Positions 35,564-45,156 are shown, numbered from the stretch's first letter. The stretch: DNA of 64,000 nucleotides from Colwellia echini (GCF_002843355.2 NZ_PJAI02000005.1:1-64000), one strand, 5' to 3'. Notes: generated by a model not told the origin, from the sequence alone. Made by a program: numbers and translations.

Positions 35564-37759
35564 TTATCTACCTCGTCGTACACTTCCCATTCCTTGATGT
35601 CCGCCGCGTGACATATTACCCATTTGACGACCACGTAAATCTCGATTCATGCTGTTAATATCAAATCCACTATTGTTTCTTTGATTATTTAACTGCTGTT
35701 TGCGAATCGAGCTTTGACCATAGCCTTTACCTGAATTAATCTTTTCTTGTTTAGGTATTGTATTCCAACTTTTATTATCACGGCTTTGCCATTGCCCATT
35801 TTCATGACGTACTACTGCACCTTTTTTATCGGCATAAACATTATTAGCGCGGTTTGGAGATAATTTACCTTGGGTTAATTTTTTATTCGGTAACTGTGTT
35901 GCCGCATTACGCGCTTTATTAACACCTTGATTATATAAATTATTTACACGATTTCCATGACCTGCATTATTAAAGTTTTTATTAGGAAATTGTCTGGCAA
36001 TATTATTTTGTGCATGATTTCTGTTGGCAATACTTATTGAGTTACCAATATTAACATTACCATTAACATTAATATTTACGCCACCATGGTAACCACCGCC
36101 ATGATATGGTCCACAACAAGGTCTTGGATGATTATGGTAACCACCACCCCAAACAACACCTACCCTAAAGAATGGACTTCCCCAACTTACGCCAACATTC
36201 CAACCTGTCCATGGATTGTAACCAACATGTAAACCCCAAGTCGGTGGTCTAGGGTAATACCAACCACCTGCATAATATGGCGGGTAATACCAACCAGTAC
36301 CGTAAATAGGTACACCATAATAAGGGTAAGACCACTGATAACCAGGTGTATAGCCAACATAGACAACATCAGGAGTAGAATCATAAATAGTGACATAGGT
36401 TGTGTTGTACATAGGTGAACTAGGCGGTATTTGAGCTATTTCTTCTTTTGGTATGTTATCTGCTACTTGCCACTGACCTTTAGGGCTTGGCGCAACAAAC
36501 CAAACACCATTATCAACAGCATAATACTTACCTGCTATTTTCAATACTTGAGCTGAGGTGTTTATAGCGTATTCAACTTGAGTTCCTTCAATGGCTTTAA
36601 AGTTAGGCTCGCCGTCATATTCCACAGTCAGTTTTGCTTCATTACGTTTAATGGCTGCCGTTTGAGGTATTTGAGCATCAAGTATTGCTTGCTCTGCTTC
36701 ATCAGTACCTGCAATTGATGTTCTTAATCCGCCAATAGCTGAATCAGGTGGTATATCTTTAAAGCTTGCAGGTAATTTATCGCCTCGAACAAACACCCAA
36801 GGTGCTTTATCATTTTTACGGCTAAACCATCGACCTGACAATAATAGGTAGACTTTGCCACTAGAAAGCTCTCTTAACCAAGGTGTTTCAGTATTTTCTA
36901 CATATAATAACTTACCGCCAACCAAACTTGTCCAGTTAGGTTGGCCATCAGAAACAACCAATTCTGTTGGTTTAGTCGCAGTAATTATATTAGGAAGACT
37001 TACGGTTTCTTGTGAATCACTTTCTGTTGTATCTTTAGGTATTAACGCAACAAGATCTGCCGGTGGATTTGCTAAGAAACTCCATGGACCTTCAGCATTA
37101 ACAGCCTGATACCACAGTCGGCCGCTCGTTAAATAAAATTGATTGGAATTTTTTTCTTTTACTACGGCAAGTGGTGTGTTTAATGCGCGTTGGTAATTAC
37201 TGTTCTCAATATCTCTAAAGATTGGCGTGCCATCAAAAGTTAATAATACTGACAGCTTTTGTTCGAATAAAATAATTGGTGGATCGTTTTTAATATCTTT
37301 CAAGCTATCTTGTACTTTACGCTCGCCAATTAAACTCGCCGTCAATTTAGAAAGCGAACTATTAAAAGATGAATGTTCTAACTCAGCTTCTACAAACTCA
37401 GTGAATTCTTTCTCCCCTGCTTCTTTCGAATCAGGCCAGCCAACTTTTGTGACTTGTAATTCGCTAAACGTTACAGAGTCTGTACTTCTATCAGTTTCAA
37501 TTTTCGTTGAAAACCAAAACACACCAAAAATAGGCTCTTCATTTTCTTTCAGCTCTAATGACATAGCTGCGCGACCAGTAAGAATATTACCCACCAATTC
37601 TTCGGGTTGTGGTTGATACACAACGATAGTACCGTGATCACTAGTTAACTGTTGAGGCCAACTAACAGCATAACCTGCGACAGAAAAAAACAGCAAATAA
37701 CAAGCTAACAAGCTTGTTTTTAACCATTTTGCGGGTTGAACGTTCAAGCTAAGTTTCAT
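35564..37759 (-). CDS. large exported repeat protein with Tyr/Gly/Pro-rich C-terminus
   Basis: A 731-residue protein of unknown function with a signal peptide (residues 13-33). Three related units near residues 176-235, 268-325 and 373-430 share the pattern DG-x-P-x-(F/W)... (L/V/Y)xxN(T)... then (R/G)xW(F/Y)... GPW/APW/GQW. They look like small beta repeats. Residues about 455-560 are rich in Tyr, Pro, Gly and Trp (YYPPYYAGGWYYPRPP), with a CCGPYHGGGYHGG cluster. The last 150 residues are Asn/Arg/Gly-rich and basic. Such proteins are sometimes labelled carbohydrate-binding, but I cannot confirm that. It is first gene of the envelope cassette. Confidence 0.65.
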   Translation of the reverse strand: MKLSLNVQPAKWLKTSLLACYLLFFSVAGYAVSWPQQLTSDHGTIVVYQPQPEELVGNILTGRAAMSLELKENEEPIFGVFWFSTKIETDRSTDSVTFSELQVTKVGWPDSKEAGEKEFTEFVEAELEHSSFNSSLSKLTASLIGERKVQDSLKDIKNDPPIILFEQKLSVLLTFDGTPIFRDIENSNYQRALNTPLAVVKEKNSNQFYLTSGRLWYQAVNAEGPWSFLANPPADLVALIPKDTTESDSQETVSLPNIITATKPTELVVSDGQPNWTSLVGGKLLYVENTETPWLRELSSGKVYLLLSGRWFSRKNDKAPWVFVRGDKLPASFKDIPPDSAIGGLRTSIAGTDEAEQAILDAQIPQTAAIKRNEAKLTVEYDGEPNFKAIEGTQVEYAINTSAQVLKIAGKYYAVDNGVWFVAPSPKGQWQVADNIPKEEIAQIPPSSPMYNTTYVTIYDSTPDVVYVGYTPGYQWSYPYYGVPIYGTGWYYPPYYAGGWYYPRPPTWGLHVGYNPWTGWNVGVSWGSPFFRVGVVWGGGYHNHPRPCCGPYHGGGYHGGVNINVNGNVNIGNSISIANRNHAQNNIARQFPNKNFNNAGHGNRVNNLYNQGVNKARNAATQLPNKKLTQGKLSPNRANNVYADKKGAVVRHENGQWQSRDNKSWNTIPKQEKINSGKGYGQSSIRKQQLNNQRNNSGFDINSMNRDLRGRQMGNMSRGGHQGMGSVRRGR

Positions 37760-37896
37760 TTTACTATCCTGTATTCTTGCTTTGTATTAATGTATAAAAA
37801 TATCGAGTATGTTAATATCGCCTGAAAATAGGCTGCTGTAAATACAAAACCACGAAAACTACACAGCTAACTACTTAATATACACTAGGATTATTA

Positions 37897-38316
37897 ATGA
37901 AAGCTCCTTTATATAATGACATTCTTGCTATTTGCCAAGAAATTGCAAATGCCTCTGCGGCTGATAACGATGAGCTAAGACTAAGCCATTGTAAAAAATT
38001 ACAAGTATTGTGTGCAACAAGCCAAAACACGCCAAAAGACCATCCTTTACAGTGGGAAGCTTTAGCTGACTTTACTGAAGATGGTGAGCAAGCAATGGAT
38101 ATCTATGAGATAGCTTTAGCAACAGCTGAGAAATTAGCGCTTCCAACCTATACTGCCTCCGCTTATTTAGCTATGGCATTACGTCAAGTTGAGTTTGAAG
38201 AGCCAGACCAAGCATTAATTTTTGCCAACAAAGCCAATGACGCTGCACAATCGATTGAAAGTGAAGAATTAAAAGCTGAAATAACAGAGCTTTTAACGCA
38301 ATTATCACAAGCGTAA
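37897..38316 (+). CDS. small alpha-helical (TPR-like) hypothetical protein
   Basis: A 139-residue acidic protein that I do not recognise. It is almost entirely helical, with repeat-like pairs (AMDIYEIALATAEKL, TASAYLAMALRQVEFEEPDQALIFANKANDAAQS) typical of TPR or SEL1-like helices. It has no signal peptide or membrane segment. AGGA lies upstream of the ATG. An S4-domain protein follows after 37 bp, so the two may be co-transcribed. Confidence 0.65.
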   Translation: MKAPLYNDILAICQEIANASAADNDELRLSHCKKLQVLCATSQNTPKDHPLQWEALADFTEDGEQAMDIYEIALATAEKLALPTYTASAYLAMALRQVEFEEPDQALIFANKANDAAQSIESEELKAEITELLTQLSQA

Positions 38317-38353
38317 AGCATTCAAACGTAAGTAATTTTATACCGAGAAGAAT

Positions 38354-38836
38354 ATGTCTGAGAGTTATCTAGTTGTTGAATTAAATCGCCAGCCCGTTGA
38401 ATTATGTAAGCTATTAAAAATTGCTAACTTAGTAAGTGGCGGCGGTGAAGCCAAAATAGTGATCAGCGAAGGTTATGTGTTACTCAATGGTGAGGTGGAG
38501 TATCAAAAGCGTAAAAAGGTTTATCATGAAGATGTGATCGAATTTAACGGCGAGATAGTTCAGTTAGTAATTAATGAAACTCTTGAAGAGTATCAAACAC
38601 AACCCAATGAAGAGTTAATAAACTCTTCTTATACCTACACTGAAGATACTGACGTTGAAGAATATATCGAACAAAACCCTGTCTTGGCTAAGCAAAAGTT
38701 GAGTAAAGAAAAGGCGGCAAAAGCTAAAACAGTTAACAACAAGAATACAAAAAAAACGTCTGATTCTGATAATAAAACACAAGAATCTAAAAACCAACCA
38801 ATACAACCTAGAAAAAGAAGACCTATTTCTTTTTAG
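38354..38836 (+). CDS. S4-domain RNA-binding protein (YbcJ-like) with basic tail
   Basis: Residues 1-72 match YbcJ-type S4 domains: VELCKLLKIANLVSGGGEAKIVISEGYVLLNGE with the conserved G-GEAK and VxVNGE-like turn. YbcJ is about 70 residues. This protein has 160, with an acidic linker (residues 80-110) and a Lys/Asn/Gln-rich tail ending in RKRRPISF. The tail probably adds non-specific RNA affinity. The family is thought to bind structured RNA or ribosomes. Confidence 0.82.
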   Translation: MSESYLVVELNRQPVELCKLLKIANLVSGGGEAKIVISEGYVLLNGEVEYQKRKKVYHEDVIEFNGEIVQLVINETLEEYQTQPNEELINSSYTYTEDTDVEEYIEQNPVLAKQKLSKEKAAKAKTVNNKNTKKTSDSDNKTQESKNQPIQPRKRRPISF

Positions 38837-38964
38837 TATTCCTATATGTAACAACAGCCTGCAACAAATATAGTTGACTCCATAATATCTATATCAGGCT
38901 CATTGATAACAAATTAACAAGTGTGCGAGCATAGTTTATGCTGATATATGATGTAAACTATGCT

Positions 38965-39447
38965 CTACAGGTGCTTTTCCCAAAACAACGCTTGCCCTGT
39001 TTTTTTATCTAATTCATATCCTGAAAAACCTAACTTTGTATAGGCGTTTTGGGCAATGATATTACCCGATAAAACCTCAAGTGTTAATTTAGCATAACCA
39101 CGCTCACGTGATATTTTTTCTGCTTCCATGAATAATTGTTGGCTAATACCTAATCCTCGATACTCTTTTAAAACACCACAGTCATGAATATTGAGTAACG
39201 CTTTACACTTAAAAGTAGAAAACCCCTCTACACCATTTAAAATCCCCGCAGGCTTGTCATTTACATAACAAAGCAAAGTTAAAAAGTCTGTGCGTTTTGC
39301 TAAAGTAGTTACCAAATCTGTTTTAACATCATCGCTAAGTGCAACACCACCGCCCATAGGATCAAGTGCATAAGCATTAAGTAGCATCACTAAATCTTGA
39401 GCATGTTGCTCGTCTTGATAATTGGCTTGAATAACTTTTATTTCCAT
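38965..39447 (-). CDS. GNAT family N-acetyltransferase
   Basis: A 160-residue acetyltransferase. The acetyl-CoA loop is ...EYRGLGISQQLFMEAEKISRERGY (motif A, R/Q-x-x-G-x-G/S), followed by LTLEVLSGNIIAQNAYTKLGFSGY (motif B). The substrate cannot be predicted from sequence. It stands alone between the S4 gene (convergent) and proS (divergent). Confidence 0.88.
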   Translation of the reverse strand: MEIKVIQANYQDEQHAQDLVMLLNAYALDPMGGGVALSDDVKTDLVTTLAKRTDFLTLLCYVNDKPAGILNGVEGFSTFKCKALLNIHDCGVLKEYRGLGISQQLFMEAEKISRERGYAKLTLEVLSGNIIAQNAYTKLGFSGYELDKKTGQALFWEKHL

Positions 39448-39736
39448 TTTAAATCCTGATTGAATCTCATCAAATTTTGCAGAGTTATGTTTTGTTGAGT
39501 TGAATTAAGTTATCACAATACTCTATATTTTAGCTTATATTAGTTAACCTAATTTAATCGCTTTCAAATATATAAAATCCGTTAAAAACGTCATATTCTC
39601 TGACTTTATTGCACGACTACACAGTTTTTCCATAAACTAAGTAATAAATATTACATATATTACTTTTTACTGCGCTAACCCCCTGATAGAATGTCGCCAA
39701 TTATACGACCCCAAATTTTTTATGGAATACTAAACC

Positions 39737-41434
39737 ATGCGTACCAGTCAATATTTACTGTCTACTCTAAAAGAAACCCCAGCCAATGCAGAGGTGATCA
39801 GTCATCAATTGATGCTACGAGCAGGTCTTGTCCGTAACCTTGCATCAGGTTTATATACTTGGTTACCAACAGGCTTACGCGTGTTGAAGAAAGTTGAAAA
39901 TATTGTGCGTGAAGAAATGCAGCGCGCAGGCAGTAATGAAGTGTTAATGCCTATGGTTCAACCTGCCGATTTATGGGAAGAGTCTGGCAGACTTGCCGAT
40001 TATGGTCCTGAATTATTACGTATTACCGATCGCCATAAGCGTCCTTTCGTTTTAGGCCCTACGCATGAAGAAGTTATCACTAAATTAGTGGCTAACGAAT
40101 TAAATAGTTATAAACAATTACCACTTAATTTATTTCAAATACAAACTAAGTTTCGTGATGAAATTCGTCCGCGTTTTGGTGTAATGCGCGGTCGTGAATT
40201 TTTAATGAAAGATGCTTATTCTTTTCATTTAGATGATGAATGTTTAGGAACTACATACCAAAAAATGTTTGATGCTTATTGTCGTATCTTCGAACGTCTT
40301 GAATTGAACTTCCGCCCAGTTATCGCAGACACAGGTTCAATCGGTGGTGAAAAGTCACATGAGTTCCATGTGCTTGCTGATTCTGGTGAAGATGATATTG
40401 CTTTTAGTGATGCTAGCGATTTTGCCGCCAACATTGAAAAAGCAGAAGCATTAGCACCAGCAGGCGAACGCCCAGCTCCTAGTCAAGAAATTGAAAAAGT
40501 AGAATTAAAGTTAGAGCGTTTAATTAAAACCTCAAACTTAGATCTAAAAACTTCAGTTAAAACATTACTCGTTCTTGGCGAGGTTGCTGACGGTGCTCCT
40601 GCAAGGTTTGTGGCACTCGTACTGCGTGGCGATCATCAATTAAATGAAATAAAAGCAGAAAAAATTTCTGGAATTGCTTCGCCATTAACTTTTGCAACCG
40701 ATGAACAAATCGCCGAAGTGGCTAATTGCCACATCAGCTCATTAGGCCCTAAAGGCTTGACTGTTGAAGTAGTGGTTGATCACAGCGCCGCTCACTTAAG
40801 TGATTTTGTTTGTGGTGCTAACGAAAATGGTCAGTCTTTTACTGGTGTTAACTGGGATCGAGATTGTGGCGAAATAACCATTGCCGATATACGCAATGTT
40901 GTTACTGGTGACCCAAGCCCTTGTGGCCAAGGTAATATAGAAATAAAACGTGGTATTGAAGTAGGTCATATTTTCCAACTAGGTCGTAAATATGCACAAG
41001 CAATGAATTGCGCTGTACTCAATGAAGGTGGTAAAAACGAAACGCTAACCATGGGGTGCTACGGTATTGGTGTTTCACGTATTGTTGCTGCAGCCATTGA
41101 GCAAAATCACGATGAAAATGGCATAAAATGGCCAAAAGCTATCGCACCATTTCAAGTAGCAATTGTACCAATGAACATGGCAAAATCAGCGCGTGTGAAA
41201 GAAACTGCTGACCGTTTATACGATTCATTATTACAAGCCGGTATTGAAGTATTGTTTGATGACAGAAAAGAGCGTCCTGGAGTAATGTTTGCCGATCATG
41301 AATTAATGGGAACACCATTATTATTAATCATAGGTGAACGTAATTTAGATGCGCAACAAGTTGAGCTTAAAAACCGTATCACTGGTGAGAAATCACTAAT
41401 TGCTATAGATGAAGTATTATCTCTATTTAACTAG
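39737..41434 (+). CDS. proS: prolyl-tRNA synthetase ProS
   Basis: A bacterial-type class II synthetase of 565 residues. Motif 1 is in the N-terminal region ([26 protein letters not shown]), motif 2 is [25 protein letters not shown] and motif 3 is [13 protein letters not shown]. The editing (INS) domain lies between motifs 2 and 3 (about residues 224-407). The C-terminal anticodon-binding domain contains [21 protein letters not shown]. The start matches the family ([26 protein letters not shown]). A terminator follows. Confidence 0.98.
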   Translation: MRTSQYLLSTLKETPANAEVISHQLMLRAGLVRNLASGLYTWLPTGLRVLKKVENIVREEMQRAGSNEVLMPMVQPADLWEESGRLADYGPELLRITDRHKRPFVLGPTHEEVITKLVANELNSYKQLPLNLFQIQTKFRDEIRPRFGVMRGREFLMKDAYSFHLDDECLGTTYQKMFDAYCRIFERLELNFRPVIADTGSIGGEKSHEFHVLADSGEDDIAFSDASDFAANIEKAEALAPAGERPAPSQEIEKVELKLERLIKTSNLDLKTSVKTLLVLGEVADGAPARFVALVLRGDHQLNEIKAEKISGIASPLTFATDEQIAEVANCHISSLGPKGLTVEVVVDHSAAHLSDFVCGANENGQSFTGVNWDRDCGEITIADIRNVVTGDPSPCGQGNIEIKRGIEVGHIFQLGRKYAQAMNCAVLNEGGKNETLTMGCYGIGVSRIVAAAIEQNHDENGIKWPKAIAPFQVAIVPMNMAKSARVKETADRLYDSLLQAGIEVLFDDRKERPGVMFADHELMGTPLLLIIGERNLDAQQVELKNRITGEKSLIAIDEVLSLFN

Positions 41435-41485
41435 TCTTTTAGGCACAATTAAAAACAATAAAGCAAGACTTCACACTAACTAAAT

Positions 41486-41507
41486 AAGGGACTTCGGTCC
41501 CTTTTTT
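41486..41507 (+). terminator. rho-independent terminator of proS
   Basis: AAGGGAC pairs with GTCCCTT around a TTCG tetraloop and is followed by T6. Confidence 0.95.
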
Positions 41508-41618
41508 GTTATCTAGAAATAATTATAAAAAAAATAAAAATAACACTTTCAAAACAGCGCATTATTGGCAACAATACCAAACTTATATTTTTCCTTTAAC
41601 TTAAGAAGTTACCAAATC

Positions 41619-42848
41619 ATGAAAGCTATTACTAAGTCATCTAAATTAAACAATGTTTGTTACGAAATTAGAGGACAAATAGCGGCCGAGGCCAAGCGCC
41701 TTGAAGATGAAGGCCATAAAATACTTAAATTAAATATTGGTAACCCTGCTCCTTTTGGTTTTGAAGCACCCGATGATATTTTAAAAGATGTCATTTATAA
41801 CCTACCTCGCTCACAAGGTTATAGCGACTCTAAAGGTATCTATTCTGCTCGTGTTGCCGTAATGCAGTATTTTCAGCAACAAGGTATTAAAAATGTCCGC
41901 GTTGATGATATTTATATTGGTAACGGCGTTAGCGAATTAATTGTAATGGCCATGCAAGGGTTACTTGATAACGGCGATGAAGTGTTAATTCCTGCTCCAG
42001 ATTACCCATTATGGACGGCAGCAGTTTCACTAGCAGGTGGTACGCCGGTACATTATGTTTGTGACGATGAAAATTTTTGGTATCCAAGCCTTGAAGATAT
42101 GGAAGCTAAAATAACAGATAAAACTAAAGCGATTGTATTAATTAACCCAAATAACCCAACGGGTGCTGTTTATCCTGAACACATTTTACAAGGTATTATC
42201 GCCCTTGCACGTAAACATGAACTGATTATTTACAGCGATGAAATTTACGATAAAATTTTATATGATGAAGCTAAACATATTCCAACAGCCAGTTTAGCAA
42301 AAGATGTATTAATTATTACCATGGGCGGTTTGTCTAAAAACTACCGTATTGCGGGTTTTAGAGCAGGATGGATGGTAATTACAGGGCCTAAAATTCATGC
42401 TGAAGATTATTTAGAGGGCTTAACCATGCTCTCTTCAATGCGTCTTTGTGCCAATGTACCTTCACAACATGCTATTCAAACCGCATTAGGTGGTTATCAA
42501 AGTATCAATGAATTGATTCAAGGTGATGGTCGTTTAATTAAGCAACGTAATATTGCAGCTAAAATGATTAACGAAATTGATGGTTTATCATGTCACCCTG
42601 CAATGGGTGCTTTATATCTTTTTGTTAAAGTAGATAATGAAAAATTTGGCATTTATAACGATGAAAAAATGATTTTAGACTTGTTAAAACAAGAGAAAAT
42701 ATTATTAGTTCACGGTAGTGCGTTTAATATCAAAGAGAAAAACTATTTCCGTTTAGTGTTTTTACCTCATGTTGACGAATTAGTACCTGCACTTGAAAAA
42801 ATTAAGCATTTCTTTGCCAGTTATAAACAAGTTAAAGTGGATAAATAA
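41619..42848 (+). CDS. alaA: glutamate-pyruvate aminotransferase AlaA
   Basis: A PLP-dependent class I aminotransferase that makes alanine from pyruvate and glutamate. The cofactor Lys is in MGGLSKNYRIAGFRAGW. NPNNPTGAVYP is the other fold-type I signature. Starting at ATG 41619 (AAGAAG upstream) gives 409 residues that begin like E. coli AlaA (KSSKLNNVCYEIRGQIAAEAKRLEDEGHKI). The frame is open to a TTG at 41565, which is unlikely to be used. As in E. coli, yfbR follows. Confidence 0.95.
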   Translation: MKAITKSSKLNNVCYEIRGQIAAEAKRLEDEGHKILKLNIGNPAPFGFEAPDDILKDVIYNLPRSQGYSDSKGIYSARVAVMQYFQQQGIKNVRVDDIYIGNGVSELIVMAMQGLLDNGDEVLIPAPDYPLWTAAVSLAGGTPVHYVCDDENFWYPSLEDMEAKITDKTKAIVLINPNNPTGAVYPEHILQGIIALARKHELIIYSDEIYDKILYDEAKHIPTASLAKDVLIITMGGLSKNYRIAGFRAGWMVITGPKIHAEDYLEGLTMLSSMRLCANVPSQHAIQTALGGYQSINELIQGDGRLIKQRNIAAKMINEIDGLSCHPAMGALYLFVKVDNEKFGIYNDEKMILDLLKQEKILLVHGSAFNIKEKNYFRLVFLPHVDELVPALEKIKHFFASYKQVKVDK

Positions 42849-42950
42849 CCTACTGCATAATGTTTAAAGCGGTATTACTTAACGCTACTTAACGCGGCAT
42901 TATTAATACCTTTTTAGAAATATTCTTTTAGAGCACTTTAAAATTAGCGA

Positions 42951-42989
42951 AACTAATTACATTAATGTAAGTCATTAATGTAATTAGTT
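42951..42989. repeat. 17-bp perfect inverted repeat between alaA and yfbR
   Basis: AACTAATTACATTAATG and CATTAATGTAATTAGTT surround TAAGT. There is no T tract on the + strand. It may be the 3' hairpin of alaA or a protein-binding palindrome. Confidence 0.8.
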
Positions 42990-43082
42990 AATACGCCTCT
43001 CTCAAATACAAACAACCTCATTTAGTGCTAGTATACACTTTGCTTTTTAACTCAACGTTAACCAACATAAACAGGATAAAAT

Positions 43083-43676
43083 ATGCAAAGTTCATTTCTC
43101 GCCTGGATGTTTCGTATGCCATTGATCAAACGTTGGTCACTGATGTTTTGTGTAAAACCTGAAAACATCGCCGAGCATTCTCATCAAGTAGCCATTGTGG
43201 CGCATTTATTAGCGGTTATTAAAAACAAAAAATTTAATGGTAGTGTTAATGCCGATAAAATCTCGACCATCGCCATGTACCATGAAGCCAGTGAAACACG
43301 TTATGGCGATATCGTAAATCCAACTAAGTATGCTAATAAAGAAATTGCTCGTGAGTTTAAAAAGATTGAATTACTTGCTGAGAAAGAATGTTTAGCGTCA
43401 CTTCCTGAAGAGCTACAAGAATTGTTTAGTGATATTATCGTGCAAGATAATGTTTCAGATGAATATAAAGCAATTGTTAAAGCCGCTGATATTATCGTCG
43501 CTTATATCAAAGCTCTTGATGAAATAAATCATAAAAACCCAGAGTTTGATCATGTTGAACAGCGTTTAGCTGTTAAAATAAGTCAACTTAAACAAACTAT
43601 GCCAGAGGTTGAGTACTTCATTGATACCTTTATGGATGCTTGTTTAGCTACAGTTGATAAACTGTCTAAAGCATAA
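43083..43676 (+). CDS. yfbR: 5'-deoxynucleotidase YfbR
   Basis: An HD-domain phosphohydrolase acting on deoxynucleoside 5'-monophosphates, about 197 residues as usual. The metal-binding HD pattern is visible: EHSHQVAIVAHLL (first His), MYHEASETRYGDIVNP (HE plus the family-specific Arg-Tyr-Gly-Asp) and VKAADIIVAYIKALDE (second Asp). The N-terminal RMPLIKRWSLMFCVKPENIAEHS is diagnostic. AGGA precedes the ATG. Confidence 0.95.
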   Translation: MQSSFLAWMFRMPLIKRWSLMFCVKPENIAEHSHQVAIVAHLLAVIKNKKFNGSVNADKISTIAMYHEASETRYGDIVNPTKYANKEIAREFKKIELLAEKECLASLPEELQELFSDIIVQDNVSDEYKAIVKAADIIVAYIKALDEINHKNPEFDHVEQRLAVKISQLKQTMPEVEYFIDTFMDACLATVDKLSKA

Positions 43677-43988
43677 TATTTAATCTGATCTCAGGTTATT
43701 TACTTATTTCTTGTTAGTTAACCTGAATTAGGGATAAGCAAAATGCTACAACAGCTCTAATTATGCGTAGTCACTTATATTAGCTGCGTTGTGAAAACTC
43801 CCAATAACCAGTTATTGGTTTGTTTTCTCGCCTTGAAGGACAATAATTAAAACTATTGTAGAAGTGTAATGATAACCAATTGATATTATTAGGCTATACA
43901 TATTTATTATCCCGAGTTCAGGTTATACCATTTTGATTAAATTTGTGATCTAATTGATTTTATTTTTCATGCATCAATAACAGTAGTT
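43677..43988. other. gap filled by MITE-like element and IS630 left end
   Basis: A partial repeat end stands at 43681-43698, then the complete MITE-like element 2 (43719-43925), directly abutting the IS630 left end. No gene is seen. Confidence 0.65.
43719..43925. mobile_element. MITE-like element 2 (207 bp, 19-bp terminal inverted repeats)
   Basis: Left end TAACCTGAATTAGGGATAA and the reverse complement of right end TTATCCCGAGTTCAGGTTA match in 17 of 19 positions. The subterminal sequence after the left end (AAAATGCTACAA) is shared with the copy at 46110. The interior contains the perfect palindrome CCAATAACCAGTTATTGG (about 43811-43828) and has no coding frame. Confidence 0.78.
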
Positions 43989-44501
43989 ATGTTCACACTT
44001 AAATCCATTGATTTTAAATCCCTTATAGCCAAAGAGACTAATGGGCGAATGCGTGTCCGTTTGATGGCTCTTTCCCACATCAAAGATGGCGCTAATAACA
44101 CGCAAACGGCACGAAATTTACATATTAGTCGACGTATTGTTAATGATTGGGTTAAAAGGTTTCATGAACAAGGCCTTGATGGTCTAAAAGAAAAACCTCG
44201 CTCTGGCCGACCCTGCGCTCTAGATCAACAACAGTTAACTCAGTTAAGTGAGTATATTAGTCAAAATAGCATTAAAGAAAACGGAGGTAGGCTAAAGGCA
44301 CAAACGCTTGTCACCTATATTGCTCAAGAATTTAATATCGAGTATACGATTTTCAATGTGTATCGATTGCTTCATCAGTTAGGTTTTTCCTGGATTACTA
44401 GTCGGTCTAGACACCCCAAACAATCAAAGGAAATTCAAGAGAATTTTAAAAAAATTCGAAATGGAAATGATCCTGACGATCCCGTGGAATGTGAGGCTTG
44501 A
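43989..44501 (+). CDS. IS630 transposase, N-terminal part (orfA)
   Basis: A 170-residue DNA-binding half: two helix-turn-helix units (MALSHIKDGANNTQTARNLHISRRIVNDWVKRF; LSEYISQNSIKE...YTIFNVYRLLHQLGFSW) joined by the basic linker KEKPRSGRPC. It lacks the DDE catalytic residues, which are in the next frame. The reading frame continues past an A7 tract (44448-44454) and ends at 44501. A +1 (or -2) shift near that tract would fuse it to orfB. Confidence 0.85.
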   Translation: MFTLKSIDFKSLIAKETNGRMRVRLMALSHIKDGANNTQTARNLHISRRIVNDWVKRFHEQGLDGLKEKPRSGRPCALDQQQLTQLSEYISQNSIKENGGRLKAQTLVTYIAQEFNIEYTIFNVYRLLHQLGFSWITSRSRHPKQSKEIQENFKKIRNGNDPDDPVECEA

Positions 44502-45024
44502 AAATGTTGATGTATGGTTCCAAGACGAAGCTCGCTTTGGTCAACAGAATACAACGACAAGGCTCTGGGCGGAAAAAGGAACACGACCAAGAGCTGTCAA
44601 GCAACAGCAGTTCGAATATGCTTACCTTTTTGGTGCTGTATGTCCTGCGACGGGTGAAACTGAGGCATTAATTGCACCCTGCATGAATATGGATGTGATG
44701 GAAAAACACTTAACATTAATAGCCAAGAGAATTCCCAAAGGACGCCATGGCGTTATTGTTGTTGATGGAGCGGCTTGGCATCAAATTCATCTAGCAGATA
44801 AGTTTGATAATTTATCTATTATTAAACTACCGCCATACTCACCAGAGCTAAATCCAATAGAGCAAGTATGGCAATGGATCAGACAAAATGAATTAGCGAA
44901 TCGTTGTTTTAAAGGCTACGATGACATTGTTGAAGAGTGTAGCCGAGCCTGGAACGCCTTTATTTCAGATGCATCGAGAGTGATGAAACTATGCTTTAGG
45001 GATTGGATACAGGTGGGAACTTAA
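44461..45024 (+). CDS. IS630 transposase, catalytic part (orfB)
   Basis: A 187-residue DDE domain: VWFQDEARFGQQ (first Asp), VVDGAAWHQ (second Asp) and YSPELNPIEQVWQWIR (Glu). Its frame is +1 relative to orfA and overlaps it by 41 bp from the ATG at 44461. The frame is open much further upstream, so production of a fused OrfAB by frameshifting at AAAAAAA is likely. A disabling 1-base indel is the alternative. No strong ribosome site precedes the ATG. Confidence 0.85.
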   Translation: MEMILTIPWNVRLENVDVWFQDEARFGQQNTTTRLWAEKGTRPRAVKQQQFEYAYLFGAVCPATGETEALIAPCMNMDVMEKHLTLIAKRIPKGRHGVIVVDGAAWHQIHLADKFDNLSIIKLPPYSPELNPIEQVWQWIRQNELANRCFKGYDDIVEECSRAWNAFISDASRVMKLCFRDWIQVGT

Positions 45025-45156
45025 TTAATGCAATTGGTATTAGTTAAAGCGAACTTAAACAATAAATACCGTGTTGAGCTAAAGCTCGCGTCCTTGAACT
45101 TGATTGTTAATTCTGCTTGAGTTTTGATTAATTGATAAGCTTTTAGTGACCTGCAG

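Larger units (their letters stand above)
43925..45040 (+). mobile_element. IS630-family insertion sequence
   Basis: An IS630 element of about 1.1 kb. The outer ends are inverted repeats: left ATACCATTTTGATTAAATT and the right end, read from outside, ATACCAATTGCATTAATTA (about 14 of 19 identical). IS630 elements insert at TA, and the TA at 43924-43925 is the last dinucleotide of MITE-like element 2. Exact boundaries are uncertain by a base or two. The transposase is split into two frames. Confidence 0.82.

Noticed and set aside
37227-37616. 129-codon plus-strand ORF
   Set aside because: Antisense shadow of the large exported repeat protein, with no family resemblance.
41565-41618. Extended TTG start for alaA
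   Set aside because: No ribosome site and the extra 18 residues do not match AlaA proteins; ATG 41619 does.
43925-45040. IS630 as the source of the MITE-like elements
   Set aside because: IS630 ends begin ATACCA while MITE ends begin TAACCTGA, so a shared transposase is unlikely despite the abutting positions.
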